In this document: positions 5,869 through 6,005 of the stretch, piece by piece
Numbering within the stretch: the first letter of the stretch is position 1
How the letters are laid out: each line of letters begins with the position of its first letter
Origin: JADLHS01 sp036274115
Lineage (GTDB): Bacteria > Verrucomicrobiota > Verrucomicrobiia > Limisphaerales > JADLHS01
Reading direction: 5' to 3'
Length of the DNA: 6,005 nucleotides
Assembly: GCA_036274115.1 (NCBI GenBank)
Contig: DASUGI010000269.1
Coordinates: 1 to 6,005 of the forward strand
Made by a program: the position numbers and the translations under genes
Notes under the pieces: model-generated
The model's input: the letters and a program-made list of their open reading frames with translations, nothing else
Told to the model about the DNA's origin: nothing
Databases searched by the model: none

Positions 5869-5897
5869 GCGGGCGAGGGTGAATCACTCAAGCCCGC
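5869..5897 (+). other. Hairpin between the pilin operon and the next gene
   Basis: GCGGGC (5869-5874) pairs with GCCCGC (5892-5897). Inside, GA/TC and GTG/CAC extend the stem around an AAT loop, with two small bulges. No T run follows, so a Rho-independent terminator is unlikely. It ends 11 nt before ATG 5909 and could affect translation of that gene. CTCGC/GCGAG (5866-5877) is a competing fold. Confidence 0.35.
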
Positions 5898-5908
5898 CGG
5901 CGCTGAGT

Positions 5909-6005
5909 ATGAGTTCCGATGAGCCTATGAACACGAATGCGGCGCAAATAAGCGATGGGGCGCGGCTTCTGCCGGGCGTGATCTTCAGCCAGCGTCCGGA
6001 CTTCA
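5909..6005 (+). CDS. Start of an unrecognised protein (partial)
   Basis: An open frame of 32 codons from ATG 5909 runs to the window edge, beginning MSSDEPMNTNAAQISDG and continuing ARLLPGVIFSQRPDF. A second in-frame ATG at 5927 is an equally good start; neither has a clear Shine-Dalgarno. Composition is ordinary for a soluble protein and there is no signal peptide or membrane segment. It lies 114 nt after the pilin operon on the same strand. The product cannot be identified from so little sequence. Both other strand readings are also open here, so the call is tentative. Confidence 0.42.
   Translation, partial: MSSDEPMNTNAAQISDGARLLPGVIFSQRPDF

Noticed and set aside
5890..6004. Minus-strand frames open from the right edge, possibly the end of a converging gene.
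   Set aside because: One is Arg-rich and both lack a recognisable pattern; the plus-strand frame with two in-frame ATGs is the more protein-like choice, though not certain.

Overview
The window looks like a piece of a Gram-negative, environmental bacterial chromosome of moderately high GC. The last pilin-like gene combines a PilX-like N-terminus with a DUF7305-like C-terminal region, and the sensor genes are of the phytochrome-kinase and hybrid-kinase type. From memory of similar proteins this suggests Verrucomicrobia (Pedosphaera/Limisphaerales-like). That is an inference from protein style; no rRNA or other marker gene is present.

Left part (1-2234, minus strand): a compact signalling operon. 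Reading leftward it has a PAS-domain histidine kinase (2234-1002), a 36-codon ORF (1009-899) that looks like the amputated N-terminus of a stand-alone Rcp1-type response regulator, and a REC-histidine kinase hybrid (902 to beyond position 1). The three frames overlap (8 nt, then an ATGA overlap), so they are probably co-transcribed and translationally coupled. The kinase could phosphorylate the REC domain of the hybrid. No DNA-binding output is visible. A TATAAT box lies about 80 nt upstream of the kinase start.

Middle (2235-3029): about 795 bases between the divergent operons with no convincing protein gene. It contains two adjacent hairpins (2431-2480), a doubtful small minus-strand ORF with a signal-peptide-like start (2716-2633), and a sigma-54-like -24/-12 element (2930-2945) pointing towards the pilin genes.

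Right part (3030-5794, plus strand): three tightly packed genes for type IV pilin-like proteins, in the size order and with the N-termini of PilV/GspI-like, PilW/GspJ-like and PilX-like minor pilins. The first two carry clear class III prepilin motifs (Gly before the cleavage site, Glu at +5). The third, 586 residues, has a PilX-like anchor without these residues. Its large exported region contains a short tandem repeat, a tyrosine-rich stretch and a conserved-looking C-terminal domain. Together they probably build or prime a pilus or pseudopilus and display the large third protein at the surface.

The last 210 bases hold a hairpin and the likely start of another plus-strand gene (5909 to the window end), which is not recognisable from the 32 codons visible.
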